Shown: one piece after another, positions 51,808 through 61,156 of the stretch
Layout of the letters: the number at the start of each line of letters is the position of its first letter
Position numbering within the stretch: the first letter of the stretch is position 1
DNA from: a virus
Direction: 5' to 3' (one strand)
Length of the DNA stretch: 64,000 nt
Virus record (IMG/VR): IMGVR_UViG_3300046168_000070
Span: 62,001 to 126,000 of that record
Notes under the pieces: generated by a model
What the model saw: the letters and a program-made list of their open reading frames with translations, nothing else
Database searches by the model: none
What the model was told of the DNA's origin: nothing
Program-made: the position numbers and the translations under genes

Positions 51808-53772
51808 ATGGCTAAAAGAAAATATACTAAGAAATCTGAATACTGGAAAAAGTTTGACCAAAGTCAACCTTTGGACAATATAATGATATCAAATTCTGCT
51901 CAATGGTCTCCAGAGTTATCTGGAGAAGGATTTTACCAATCGATAGCGAGTGAATACAGTAGAGGTGGTAAAGTCGATACCCAAACAAGAAAGAATCGAG
52001 CGGCTTTAGGCACAAAGGCTTCTAAATACGAAAACATTCATAAGGGGCTGCTTCCATACCATTTCAGCGCAGAAGGGATACATATCAGAGAAGCTATTGA
52101 ATTGTGCCAAAAAGCTTACTGTAATATTTCTATATTTAGAAACGCAATTGATATTATGTCTGAATTTGCTAATGCAGAAATTATGCTAGAGGGCGGTAGT
52201 GAAGTTGCTAGAAATTTTATACAAAAATGGTTTGACAAAATTAACTTATGGTTTTTAAAAGATCAATTTTTTAGAGAGTATTATCGATCAGGAAATGTTT
52301 TCCTATATACCTTAGAAGGTAAAATTGATTTAAATGATTTGAGAAGATCTTACAGAACAGAGATTCTTGGACTCAAAGGTAAAATTCCATTAAGGTATAT
52401 CATCCTAAATCCATATGACATCGTAAGAAGGCATAGCTCTTCATTTTCTGACTCTTTGTATGAAAAGATATTAAGCGAGTATGAGATAGAAAGGCTAAAA
52501 AGCCCAAAGAACGATTTAGATAAGCAAATATTTGAATCCTTGTCTCCTGAGGCTAAGAAGAAAGTTAAGGACAATGCTTACTTGAGGGATGGTGTGAAAG
52601 TCCCTCTTGATCCTAAATATCTTAGATACTGCTTTTATAAAAAACAAGATTATGAGCCATTTGCTATTCCATTTGGATTTTCTGTTTTAGACGACATTAA
52701 CTTTAAGCTAGAGCTTAAAAAAATTGATCAAGCTATTACTAGAACAATCGAAAATGTGATACTCTTAATCACAATGGGGGCTGAGCCAGACAAAGGAGGA
52801 GTCAATCCAACTAACATGGTGGCTATGCAAAAGCTTTTTCAAAATGAAAGTGTTGGCAGGGTTTTAGTCAGTGACTATACAACTAAAGCACAATTTGTTA
52901 TACCAGAAATTAATAAGGTTTTAGGTGCTGAAAAATATGAGATTGTCAATCAAGATATCAAGGAAGGCTTGCAGAATATAATTGTTGGCCAAGAAAAATT
53001 CTCAAATACTGCAGTTAAGGCTGAAATATTCCTAGAAAGGTTAAAAGAGTCGAGGAATGCATTTTTAAAGCAATTTCTTCAGCCAGAAATTAATCAGATT
53101 TGCAAAAACTTAGGAATGAAATCTATACCCCAAGCAAAATTTGAAGAAGTGAATGTTAAGGATGAAACACAACTTCAAAGAGTAACTACAAGATTAATGG
53201 AGATAGGAATACTGACTCCGCAGCAAGGTGTAGACGTTATGAAAACTGGAGTATTCCCAGAATCAAAAGAGATTTCGCCTGCTCAAGAAAAATTTGTAGA
53301 AGAGAGAGAAATGGGGTACTACAATCCTTTAGTAGGTGGAGTACCTATGATTGAAGGAGAAACTTCAACTCAGACACCTAAGTCTGCTGGTAGACCAACT
53401 GGCACGTCAGGAATTCCGAAAGAAGCTGCCGCTAAAGAAACGTATGGCAGAACAGATATACAAAATGTAGTATATGCAACTGAGCAATTCACAGAAGAAG
53501 CTAAGAAAATATTAAAAACTCATAAAAAAATAAAAAGATTAAATAAAGGGCATCAAAAACTTATAAGTGAATTATGTTCTAAAATAGTAGTATCTTCTGA
53601 GCAAGAAAATTGGAATAAAAACTTTGAAAGCGTTGTCAAAGATTCTGAAAAGATTATGGATTTAAATACTTTAGAAGGCGTAGATAAAATATGCTTAGAG
53701 CATCAAATAGAAGAATACCCAGCTGCACTACTATATCATAGTAAAAAAAATAAAAGCAAAAAATCTGTGTAA
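51808..53772 (+). CDS. Portal protein, 654 aa
   Basis: Directly after the terminase and before the protease, in the position of the portal. Body of ~500 residues with REAIELCQKAYCNISIFRNA, then a long alpha/beta region (FKLELKKIDQAITRTIENVI, EKFSNTAVKAEIFLERLKE) typical of HK97/SPP1-type portals, and a Gln/Ala/Lys-rich C-terminal tail. Forms the dodecameric ring for packaging and tail attachment. Assigned from position, size and pattern. Confidence 0.8.
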   Translation: MAKRKYTKKSEYWKKFDQSQPLDNIMISNSAQWSPELSGEGFYQSIASEYSRGGKVDTQTRKNRAALGTKASKYENIHKGLLPYHFSAEGIHIREAIELCQKAYCNISIFRNAIDIMSEFANAEIMLEGGSEVARNFIQKWFDKINLWFLKDQFFREYYRSGNVFLYTLEGKIDLNDLRRSYRTEILGLKGKIPLRYIILNPYDIVRRHSSSFSDSLYEKILSEYEIERLKSPKNDLDKQIFESLSPEAKKKVKDNAYLRDGVKVPLDPKYLRYCFYKKQDYEPFAIPFGFSVLDDINFKLELKKIDQAITRTIENVILLITMGAEPDKGGVNPTNMVAMQKLFQNESVGRVLVSDYTTKAQFVIPEINKVLGAEKYEIVNQDIKEGLQNIIVGQEKFSNTAVKAEIFLERLKESRNAFLKQFLQPEINQICKNLGMKSIPQAKFEEVNVKDETQLQRVTTRLMEIGILTPQQGVDVMKTGVFPESKEISPAQEKFVEEREMGYYNPLVGGVPMIEGETSTQTPKSAGRPTGTSGIPKEAAAKETYGRTDIQNVVYATEQFTEEAKKILKTHKKIKRLNKGHQKLISELCSKIVVSSEQENWNKNFESVVKDSEKIMDLNTLEGVDKICLEHQIEEYPAALLYHSKKNKSKKSV

Positions 53773-55388
53773 TGCTTTGTATGAAAGCTCCTTTTAAATA
53801 TAAAACAACTTTTTCGCAGAGCTCGCTAGCTTCGCTTGAAATTGAGTCTGAAGAAGGTATCTCAACTGCTTCGCTAAAACCTCTTTTACCCCTCATCCCT
53901 GAAAATGTAAATCTTGAAAGAAATCTAGACTTGCTGGGTGTTGCTTTTAATGCTGCGGTTGCAAACAAATTTAATAATAATGGTGATGGAATTGAAACAG
54001 CGACAGCTGTAGCCATTAAAGATTATTTTATACACAAACCTGCGAACCTCGAGCACAATAGAGAGAATATAGTAGGCCATATTGTAAATGCTGGATTATC
54101 TGAATACAATTCTCAGTCTGGTAACTTGCTTGATGAGAAGGAAGTCGCTGGAACAAACGAGGCATTTAATATAGCTTTAGCGGCAGTAGTGTATAAAATA
54201 GCTAATCCTTCATTCGCTCAGTTGGTAGAAGATAGCGGAGACGAAGACTCGGATAACTATCAAGTAGTTTCTGCTAGCTGGGAGCTTGGTTTTAATAAGT
54301 ATTATATTGCATTAGGCAGTGATGACCTTAAGGAAGCTGAACTTATTACGGATGAAAACCAAATTAAAGAATTTTCACAATACTTGATTACTCAAGGAGG
54401 AGTAGGTAAAACTGAAGACGGAGTAAAAGTAAGCAGGTTGGTAATCGGAGATGTTTATCCTTTAGGAATTGGTTTTACCGCTAAACCAGCCGCCGATGTT
54501 AAAGGCGTCATTCATTATAACGATGATGACAAGGAAGAACAAAATAGCTTGGCATCGTATCCAAAAACGGAAAAAATAGAAATTAATAAGACCTTTTTAA
54601 ACCCTTTTTTACAAAAAGAATATAAAAAAATTTCCCAGAATAATAAAAAAGGGGTAATCTTACAAGATAACACAAAATTTAACATTATGGAATCACAAGA
54701 ATTAATTCAAGAATTCAAATCTGCATTAGCCGAGCACAAGTTCGACAAGGAAGCAGTCGCTTCTATGACAGAAACATTCACTCAAGCTATCAAGCAAAAA
54801 GATGAAGAGTATTTGTCAAACGTCGAAGCAGCAAAAAATGCGGAGGCAGAATTATTGAAGCAGCAAGAAGAGCTCAAGGCTTCTGTAGAAAAACTTCAAA
54901 CCGAGCTTAAAGAAGCTCAGTCTGCAGTTGAATCTTTAGAAGCTGAGAAGACTCAAGAGCTTATCAAAGCTACCTTCAATGAAAGAATGGGTGCCCTTGA
55001 TTCTGAGTACGATCTAGAAGACGAAGACAAAAAGATTGTTGCTTCAGAGTTGAACGAACTTGACGTATCTGCTGAATCATTTGCTGATTATAAGGCTAAG
55101 TTCGAAAAAGTGTGGCAGCACAAAAATAAAGCTTTCATTGAAGAGCAAGCGAAAGCTTTTCAAGAAAAATTAAACGAAGCTGTTGAAGCTAAATTAAAAG
55201 AAGTTCAAACTAGTGAAGCGTCAGAAGTTGAATCAACTGAAGAAGTAACACCTGAAGAAGTTCTTGATAACGCCGAAGCTTCTAATGTAGAAATTTCAAA
55301 TTCAAGCGAAACATTGTCTGAAGAGCCAGAAACTCTTACTGAGAGATTCCAAAAAGCTTTCAAAGACAACGTTGTTGTAAAATACTAA
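53772..55388 (+). CDS. Prohead protease/scaffold fusion, 538 aa
   Basis: TAATG overlap with the portal; a second in-frame ATG lies three codons in (53781). The N-terminal ~280 residues hold a protease-like domain (IKDYFIHKPANLEHNRENIVGH in part; NLEHN and VVSASWELGF resemble prohead protease segments with catalytic His/Ser candidates). The rest is a highly charged coiled coil (KQQEELKASVEKLQTELKEA) with an acidic tail, i.e. scaffold. An internal ATG at 54688 (MESQELIQEFKSAL) could make scaffold alone, as Nu3 is made within lambda C. Confidence 0.75.
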   Translation: MLCMKAPFKYKTTFSQSSLASLEIESEEGISTASLKPLLPLIPENVNLERNLDLLGVAFNAAVANKFNNNGDGIETATAVAIKDYFIHKPANLEHNRENIVGHIVNAGLSEYNSQSGNLLDEKEVAGTNEAFNIALAAVVYKIANPSFAQLVEDSGDEDSDNYQVVSASWELGFNKYYIALGSDDLKEAELITDENQIKEFSQYLITQGGVGKTEDGVKVSRLVIGDVYPLGIGFTAKPAADVKGVIHYNDDDKEEQNSLASYPKTEKIEINKTFLNPFLQKEYKKISQNNKKGVILQDNTKFNIMESQELIQEFKSALAEHKFDKEAVASMTETFTQAIKQKDEEYLSNVEAAKNAEAELLKQQEELKASVEKLQTELKEAQSAVESLEAEKTQELIKATFNERMGALDSEYDLEDEDKKIVASELNELDVSAESFADYKAKFEKVWQHKNKAFIEEQAKAFQEKLNEAVEAKLKEVQTSEASEVESTEEVTPEEVLDNAEASNVEISNSSETLSEEPETLTERFQKAFKDNVVVKY

Positions 55389-55413
55389 AATTTATTAATT
55401 AAAGGAAATCAAA

Positions 55414-56040
55414 ATGGGACTAAGAATATTACCATTCAGACAGTACGACGAAAACGATGTTATTAATCTTTTTGCTGCCAAAAGCGGTCAAGAAGTTGAT
55501 AATCTCGATGATGCCCTAGGCACTGCAAAAGTGCATGGCGGAGTTTTCGTTCAAGTTGAAGTCGGAGACCTTAATAACGATCCAATTGAATATGGAGCTG
55601 ATTCCTACTTGGGCAAGACTGATTACCCCCATATAGGTGCCAACCAATATCCAACTGTTCCGCATAAGGTCGAACTCGCAGACGGATCCTCTAAAGCATT
55701 AGGGATCACTCTTAACCAAGTCGCTAAAGCTGACGAGAATGGAGAGAAGCTTCTCTATTATCCTCAAAAAGCTTTAGAAAATCACGCAGTGCTTCCTGGT
55801 CAAGCAGTACCTGTAGCTCGTAAGGGTATCTTTACTCTTCACGAATCTGCATTTGATGTTGCTGACTGGGGTACAGATGCCGCTATCGGAAATACGCTTG
55901 TCGTTACTAGTGACGGACAAGTTTCTGGACAGGCTGCTGCAGACGTTAGTGGTGTAGGAACCGTTCTCGCTACTGGATCTCGCTCAGAACCTCTTGGTTC
56001 TCTTAGCGGAAATTACGCAATTTGTGCAATTGATTGCTAA
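55414..56040 (+). CDS. Head decoration or head-associated protein, 208 aa
   Basis: Good Shine-Dalgarno (AAAGGAA). Beta-rich, Gly/Val-rich, with no charged catalytic motif. Lies just before the major capsid gene, where decoration proteins usually are. No named family is certain. Confidence 0.65.
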   Translation: MGLRILPFRQYDENDVINLFAAKSGQEVDNLDDALGTAKVHGGVFVQVEVGDLNNDPIEYGADSYLGKTDYPHIGANQYPTVPHKVELADGSSKALGITLNQVAKADENGEKLLYYPQKALENHAVLPGQAVPVARKGIFTLHESAFDVADWGTDAAIGNTLVVTSDGQVSGQAAADVSGVGTVLATGSRSEPLGSLSGNYAICAIDC

Positions 56041-56061
56041 ACTAAAGGAGAAATTACGAAA

Positions 56062-57174
56062 ATGAATATTACATTAAAAAGAACAGAAGAGCAAGTTGAA
56101 CTCGTAAAAGCAATGGCTTCGAAAAATCGCGAAACCGCATATGAGGCTCAAGCAGCTCTAGCAGCTTTCTTGGCTCCAGTGTTGGCAGAAGTAATTAACA
56201 ATGCTCCTACTTTGAGTAACTTGTTTCAAACTTTATCTTTCGATGCAGATGATAATCCAAGTATTCCATTGGATCTTTACTATGACGTAGAGGATGAAGA
56301 TTACATCCAGGTTTACAGCCAGTCTGTACCAGGTGGTCTTCCAACCAGTCAAGTACAACCTAGCTTCAGCGAAATGAAGGTAACTACTTACAATCTTGAT
56401 AGCGCAGTATCTTTCGACAAGAAATATGCAGCAAAATCTCGTCTTGATGTAGTTGGTAAAACCTTTACTCGCGTTGCTCAAGAGCTTTTGCTTAAGCAAG
56501 AGCGTACTTCGGCTAACTTGATCATGGGAGCTTTGAAAAAAGCCGAAACCAATGGTCAAAAACACGTTATTGACTGCTCTGTAGACAAAAGAGTTATGCT
56601 TGACGATTTTAATCGCCTTATGACTCTTGCTAAAAGAATCAACACTTCTTACAGTGGCGGAACCCCAACTGATCGCAGAAGTGGAGTTACAGACCTTATT
56701 TGTTCACCAGAAGTAGTACAAGAGCTTCGCTCCTTGGCCTACAACCCAGTGAACACAAAAAATGCAGCTGGAACTGATGCTGTTGCAGGTAATCCTCCGA
56801 TTGCTGCTACTGACGATATGCGTGAAAGCATTTATAACAATGCTGGAATTCCTGAGTTCTATGGCGTTTCCATTATGGAAATCAATGAGCTTGGTGATGG
56901 TCAAAAGTACAACAAGATCTATAGCACAATTTCTGGTTCAGCTTTAAGCAGTGGCGAAGAAATTATTCTTGGTCTTGATCGTAGCCGTGACTCTCTCATG
57001 AGAGTTCTTTCTCGCGACTCTGAGAGTGGCGCTGAAATGAGCCTTGTCGCAGATGATCAGTACAGTGTTCGTCAGCAAAAAATCGGATACTATGGATCCC
57101 TTGAAGAAGGACGCGTCATCCTTGATGATCGTGCTCTTTACGGATTGGTCGCTTCAGGCCTTACTGGAATTTAA
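56062..57174 (+). CDS. Major capsid protein, 370 aa (HK97-like)
   Basis: Shine-Dalgarno AAAGGAG. N-terminal helical delta-like region, then the HK97-fold pattern: PTLSNLFQTLSFDADDNPSI, VDKRVMLDDFNRLMTLAKRI, SGVTDLICSPEVVQEL, GVSIMEINEL and a C-terminal DDQYSVRQQKIGYYG. Gene order (portal, protease-scaffold, decoration, capsid) supports it. Rich in optimal-looking codons (GCT, CTT, CGT). Followed by a strong terminator. Confidence 0.88.
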   Translation: MNITLKRTEEQVELVKAMASKNRETAYEAQAALAAFLAPVLAEVINNAPTLSNLFQTLSFDADDNPSIPLDLYYDVEDEDYIQVYSQSVPGGLPTSQVQPSFSEMKVTTYNLDSAVSFDKKYAAKSRLDVVGKTFTRVAQELLLKQERTSANLIMGALKKAETNGQKHVIDCSVDKRVMLDDFNRLMTLAKRINTSYSGGTPTDRRSGVTDLICSPEVVQELRSLAYNPVNTKNAAGTDAVAGNPPIAATDDMRESIYNNAGIPEFYGVSIMEINELGDGQKYNKIYSTISGSALSSGEEIILGLDRSRDSLMRVLSRDSESGAEMSLVADDQYSVRQQKIGYYGSLEEGRVILDDRALYGLVASGLTGI

Positions 57175-57203
57175 TTCCCCAAAACTTAACCCTTAACCAA
57201 AGA

Positions 57204-57226
57204 AGCTCGCTACGGCGAGCTTTTTT
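57204..57226 (+). terminator. Rho-independent terminator after the capsid gene
   Basis: AGCTCGC, TACG loop, GCGAGCT, then a T6 run. Confidence 0.9.
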
Positions 57227-57248
57227 GTTTTCTATTAAACTTGAAAAA

Positions 57249-57256
57249 AGTGTATA
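57249..57256 (+). promoter_or_regulatory. Possible late-type element for 57290
   Basis: AGTGTATA, with TATAAT further on and a leader carrying AAAGGAAAGG before the ATG at 57290. Weaker match, longer distance. Confidence 0.4.
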
Positions 57257-57289
57257 TTCATTGTATAATAAAAAGGAAAGGTAAAAGGT

Positions 57290-57721
57290 ATGAAAAAAAC
57301 AAACACAAAGAAGAGTTCGCCAAAAGCTCAGTCAAAAGCTTCTAAGAAGCCTAAGAAAAATTTGATCGAAGAATTACAATCTATGGAACAAACTACAGGT
57401 AAAGAATACATTCAGAAAACTAAAGAGCTTGAAGACATTCTTGGAGTAAAAGAAGTTAATCCATTCAAAACAGCAAATGCAAGCGTATTCCAAGAAAACT
57501 TGTCAGAAATGACTCTTGTAGATATGCAGTCATTAGCAGTAAGAGTCGGCGTAATGCCTTCAGCTAATCGCACTAATTTAAAAAAGAGATTAATGAAGGA
57601 GTTTGAGCACAGAAATAAATCTAGAACAATTATCGGAGGAGCTGATTCTAGGCAGGTTGGGCTTAACACAAACAGCCCTGACTTTAAGGAAGTATCTAAA
57701 ATATTAAGAGAGGGAATGTAA
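57290..57721 (+). CDS. Basic protein with SAP-like segment, 143 aa
   Basis: Strong Lys/Ser-rich N-terminus, then LSEMTLVDMQSLAVRVGVMP and a basic helix (NRTNLKKRLMKEFEH) resembling a SAP DNA-binding motif. Between capsid and tail genes; may be a head or DNA-end protein. Confidence 0.6.
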   Translation: MKKTNTKKSSPKAQSKASKKPKKNLIEELQSMEQTTGKEYIQKTKELEDILGVKEVNPFKTANASVFQENLSEMTLVDMQSLAVRVGVMPSANRTNLKKRLMKEFEHRNKSRTIIGGADSRQVGLNTNSPDFKEVSKILREGM

Positions 57722-57722
57722 A

Positions 57723-58187
57723 TTGAGTAATATAGGAGATTTAGCTCAGGAAATATTTGATCATGAATTTGATTCAGACACAGAAGTTGCTACAGTATCT
57801 TCTATTTCTGGATGGTTAGACTCTCATATAGGCAATCTTAATACTATGATACATACATCCTTTGATGTTGTCAATGGTGTTATTGAGCCTGAAGCTGACT
57901 TCAAAAATGAAGAAAAAGCTATATATCGAGCGATGTACCTAAAAAACTTCAACTCATCAATGTCTCGAAAAACTCTGCAGGGAGCCACTAAATCAAGCGA
58001 CTTTATACAAATACGTGACTCCGATGGCTCGATGATCGTAAGACCCAATAAGAACACTGCAGCGGGCGCATACAGATCTTTAGCTAGCGGTTATGATCAA
58101 GAACTAAAAGAATTGGTTTCTGCATACCTTTCTTTTGAAAGCAAGCCAATACAAGTTGCAGGAAACGACGCTCCATCAAGCCAATAA
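57723..58187 (+). CDS. Probable head-tail connector protein, 154 aa
   Basis: TTG start one base after the preceding stop. Helical with LDSHIGNLNTMIHTSFDVVN. Size and position fit a neck/adaptor protein. No motif proves it. Confidence 0.55.
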   Translation: MSNIGDLAQEIFDHEFDSDTEVATVSSISGWLDSHIGNLNTMIHTSFDVVNGVIEPEADFKNEEKAIYRAMYLKNFNSSMSRKTLQGATKSSDFIQIRDSDGSMIVRPNKNTAAGAYRSLASGYDQELKELVSAYLSFESKPIQVAGNDAPSSQ

Positions 58188-58194
58188 GTGTAAT
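58187..58194 (+). promoter_or_regulatory. Late-type promoter element for 58202
   Basis: AGTGTAAT, 15 bases before the GTG at 58202; overlaps the preceding stop. Confidence 0.68.
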
Positions 58195-58201
58195 TTAGAA
58201 T

Positions 58202-59668
58202 GTGGACAGAACATACAACACTAGCTTACAAGGCCTTACAACTACTTGGCCACAAAGAAACGGTCAATACTTAGCTCCTGATTACGGTTATTCTGCTTCG
58301 TATGAAGGAGCTATCCGAATGTTTAGTTACGGAGATGGTTTTTATGCAATTTCGCCTAAAGGTGTAAATAATATAACGTTTTCTCTATCTTTAAATTATA
58401 GTAATTTGCACGATAGTGAAGCTAGGCAAATTATAGATTTTTTAGAGACTTCTAAGGGCCTTGATTTTCCCTTTGTTCCTCCTGACCCATTTTGCAAAAA
58501 AAATATATTTAGATGCGTAGGATTTTCTCATACTTTTAATAAAGAGAATTTAAATAATATATCTATCAATTTAAAAACAAACAAGCAGAGCTCTTTAAAT
58601 ATAGAGTCCGCTGTCCCTAGTTCGTCAGAAACGTTATTGGACGCTCCTCGAGCTACAGAATCACATACTATGTATTTATCAATTAATTCTGATAGTGTGT
58701 CGAACTTTTTACCATCAAATAGTGCAGAACATTATAAAAATTATTCTGATTATTGTAAAATAGGCTATAAAGAATACTTGAGAAGTATATTCACTAGAGA
58801 AGAGATGTTAAAGGTTTTGAATAATGATTTTACTGATGGTATTTTAAGTCTTCCCTGGTATACAATGGGGCTTATAGAAAGAGCTGCTTTAGACACTTAT
58901 GGGATGCCTGATAGTACCAACGATGTCAGATCAATACATCCTGGTTATTATGATCCTCCTAGCTCAACTGATAATAACTCTAAGCCTTTTGAAATCAGAG
59001 TTGTTCCTTGGACGCAACCTTTTGGGTATCATACGCCTGATGACACTCTTTACGCTACCTCGATATACGTAATCAATGGGCTAAACTATCTTTCGCAGTG
59101 GGCCTACCCTAAGGATATAGTAGTATTTAAGCCTGATTATGAAGCGCAGACTTTTGATAAATATTATTATTGCAAGAAAAGTCATTTTGCAAGGCCGCTA
59201 CAGAGCGCTTTCAATTCTTGGCTAGACGGATCAAGTTTAGATACTGGCAGTGGTACATGGGTAGATGATCACAGAATTCCAGGTAGTACCGATGAAAGAC
59301 ATTGGACTAAAAACTTTTTTTGGGAACCTAGTTACGCCTCTACAATTTCTCAACAATCAAGAATACTAAGTAAGGTTTATGATGGAGAAAAAGTCGAGGT
59401 TCTATCTGACGGAAGAAATACAAACCCGCTAGTATTCGATGTTCAGTTTAATAACAGAGACGATAGAGAAGCTTATGCAATTTTACATTTTCTCGAAAAT
59501 AGAAAAGGTTATGTCCGCTTTAAATGGGATTCTGTACCAGAAATTTATGATGTCGCAGATAGATACTTTCTATGCAATGCTTGGAGTTTTTCTAAAAGAT
59601 ATATAGACAATAACTCTATCAAGGCTACTTTTATTGAAGACGCGCTTGGGGCTGATTTAGGTTATTAA
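58202..59668 (+). CDS. Tail protein with duplicated tail-tip domain, 488 aa
   Basis: GTG start fixed by the late element. A similar domain appears twice: near residues 55-125 (ITFSLSLNYSNLHDSEARQI ... FLETSKG...RCVGFSHTF) and near 405-475 (FDVQFNNRDDREAYAILHFL ... ENRKG...CNAWSFSKRY). Each resembles the minor tail-tip protein M-like fold (F.(V/L).F......A..I..FLE...G). Middle part is Pro/Tyr-rich. Ends tail-to-tail with the minus-strand gene at 59665 (4-base overlap). Confidence 0.65.
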   Translation: MDRTYNTSLQGLTTTWPQRNGQYLAPDYGYSASYEGAIRMFSYGDGFYAISPKGVNNITFSLSLNYSNLHDSEARQIIDFLETSKGLDFPFVPPDPFCKKNIFRCVGFSHTFNKENLNNISINLKTNKQSSLNIESAVPSSSETLLDAPRATESHTMYLSINSDSVSNFLPSNSAEHYKNYSDYCKIGYKEYLRSIFTREEMLKVLNNDFTDGILSLPWYTMGLIERAALDTYGMPDSTNDVRSIHPGYYDPPSSTDNNSKPFEIRVVPWTQPFGYHTPDDTLYATSIYVINGLNYLSQWAYPKDIVVFKPDYEAQTFDKYYYCKKSHFARPLQSAFNSWLDGSSLDTGSGTWVDDHRIPGSTDERHWTKNFFWEPSYASTISQQSRILSKVYDGEKVEVLSDGRNTNPLVFDVQFNNRDDREAYAILHFLENRKGYVRFKWDSVPEIYDVADRYFLCNAWSFSKRYIDNNSIKATFIEDALGADLGY

Positions 59669-60636
59669 CGAACAGATTCTTTGATTGTCACAGTACCTTC
59701 CATAAAGCCATTCTGGCTAATGGATATTTCTTGGGTATCTATTTGACCAGCAATTGTTAATACTCGATTAATTTCTTGCCCAGGTTGATTCTCTGCACCA
59801 ATTGCTTTTAATAAAATGCTAATTGTGGCATTTCTTTTATCATGACCCTTAAAGTCAATAACCTTCCCAATATCTTCGCCTTGAACAGTAACCTCTCTAT
59901 TTATGTTACCGAGATTAACTTCTACGGGATGTTTTTTGCCTACTACATAAATAGGTATTCTCTCATACGATTCTGTCCAGCTAATAGACACTGGGTGCTC
60001 AATTCCAATGGTTGCTCGATTATAACCATTTAATTCAGTCGTAACGTGATTCTGAGTGTTTAGTGGAGTTATGCTTATATCTGGTTCAGCAGGAGGAACT
60101 GCAGGGGTAAATGTACCCCCCTCTAACTCATCTGGATTAGTTGTGCCTATATTTCTGTAATCATCATTCACGCTAGCTGTTGAGCTGCCATCTCTGTCTG
60201 ATGTCATTTTATAAATAGAGAAATCAGCGCTTATACTTGCTGGTTTATAAGGCTCTAATGTTAAATTAAAAGAATTAAGATATGTTTGCCCAAAATTAAA
60301 ACCCGCCAACCTTCCGTACAACTCATCCGCTTCCCCAGTTTTACTTATAATTTGATCGCTATTACCGTTTAAATAAAAATCTGTATTTAAGCTCGCAGTG
60401 AGTGGAGCGTCAGGGAAATATCTATGCAGTTGAGATTGTCCTAAAGTCCTCATTGGAGGAACTGAGGCTGATACTTGTAGGCCAGCGCTTGTTGAATAAA
60501 TATAATCGTTTGCGCTTGCATTAACTGGATAGTCTGGATAGTCTGCAGCGTTAGCTCTAGAGTGATAGCTCGTGCCAACCGCTCCTATATAAAGCGGTGT
60601 TTCTGTATATCTATAGAAACTTCTTTGGTTACTCAT
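59665..60636 (-). CDS. Probable tail tube or tail protein, 323 aa, minus strand
   Basis: ATG fixed by a late element 15 bases upstream. Two beta-rich halves, each resembling a tail-tube fold (FNFGQTYLNSFNLTLEPYKP, ISWTESYERIPIYVVGKKHP, TISILLKAIG), with a Pro/Ser-rich linker. Likely a virion protein; exact role uncertain. Confidence 0.6.
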   Translation of the reverse strand: MSNQRSFYRYTETPLYIGAVGTSYHSRANAADYPDYPVNASANDYIYSTSAGLQVSASVPPMRTLGQSQLHRYFPDAPLTASLNTDFYLNGNSDQIISKTGEADELYGRLAGFNFGQTYLNSFNLTLEPYKPASISADFSIYKMTSDRDGSSTASVNDDYRNIGTTNPDELEGGTFTPAVPPAEPDISITPLNTQNHVTTELNGYNRATIGIEHPVSISWTESYERIPIYVVGKKHPVEVNLGNINREVTVQGEDIGKVIDFKGHDKRNATISILLKAIGAENQPGQEINRVLTIAGQIDTQEISISQNGFMEGTVTIKESVR

Positions 60637-60643
60637 ATTCTAT

Positions 60644-60651
60644 ATTACACT
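60644..60651 (-). promoter_or_regulatory. Late-type promoter element for 60636
   Basis: Minus strand AGTGTAAT, 15 bases before the ATG; overlaps the stop of the upstream gene at 60650. Confidence 0.66.
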
Positions 60652-61156
60652 AAATTACCTTGGCTACCACCTTTATTTGTTGAGTATTCCAATTTTTCCA
60701 ACCCCAATTCCCGTTAGCCTCAAGTTTTATAACACCATACGAAGGAAGTTGAACCGTAACTGTATTCGCTTCTATGCCTTGTATTTGTGCGCCCCAAAAT
60801 TGCGCCCCCAAGGAAGTGGGGGGATTAGTCGGTTGTAAATCTACTCTTACAGAGTTTCCACCGCCATCTGTATCTCTGGCGAACAACGAAAATATAAGAT
60901 CGTCAGTGCCTAAGTTATGGGTAAAAGATAGGGTGGCGTTATTAGCTACAAAAGTAAGACCAGCATAGTTAACCCATCCGCTGCTCCAGCCTGCTGAGTT
61001 TGATGAGTTTGATGAGTTCGATGATACATATGTGAGCAAGTCTGAAATTTTTACATTCTGAGTAGTCCCGTCTGCCTTAGCTACTAACAACAAATCATTT
61101 TCACCTATTGAAGATGTTGTATTTAAATCCCTTACTTTTATACTTTCGATTGACAT
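60650..61156 (-). CDS. Tail-fibre-associated protein, 168 aa, minus strand
   Basis: Starts SIESIKVRDLNTTSSIGEND then LLLVAKADGTTQNVKISDLL, the common N-terminal adaptor of phage fibre proteins (also in 61138 and 42868). A Ser/Asn repeat (SNSSNSSNS) follows, then a beta-rich domain. Overlaps the 61138 gene by 19 bases. Confidence 0.65.
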   Translation of the reverse strand: MSIESIKVRDLNTTSSIGENDLLLVAKADGTTQNVKISDLLTYVSSNSSNSSNSAGWSSGWVNYAGLTFVANNATLSFTHNLGTDDLIFSLFARDTDGGGNSVRVDLQPTNPPTSLGAQFWGAQIQGIEANTVTVQLPSYGVIKLEANGNWGWKNWNTQQIKVVAKVI

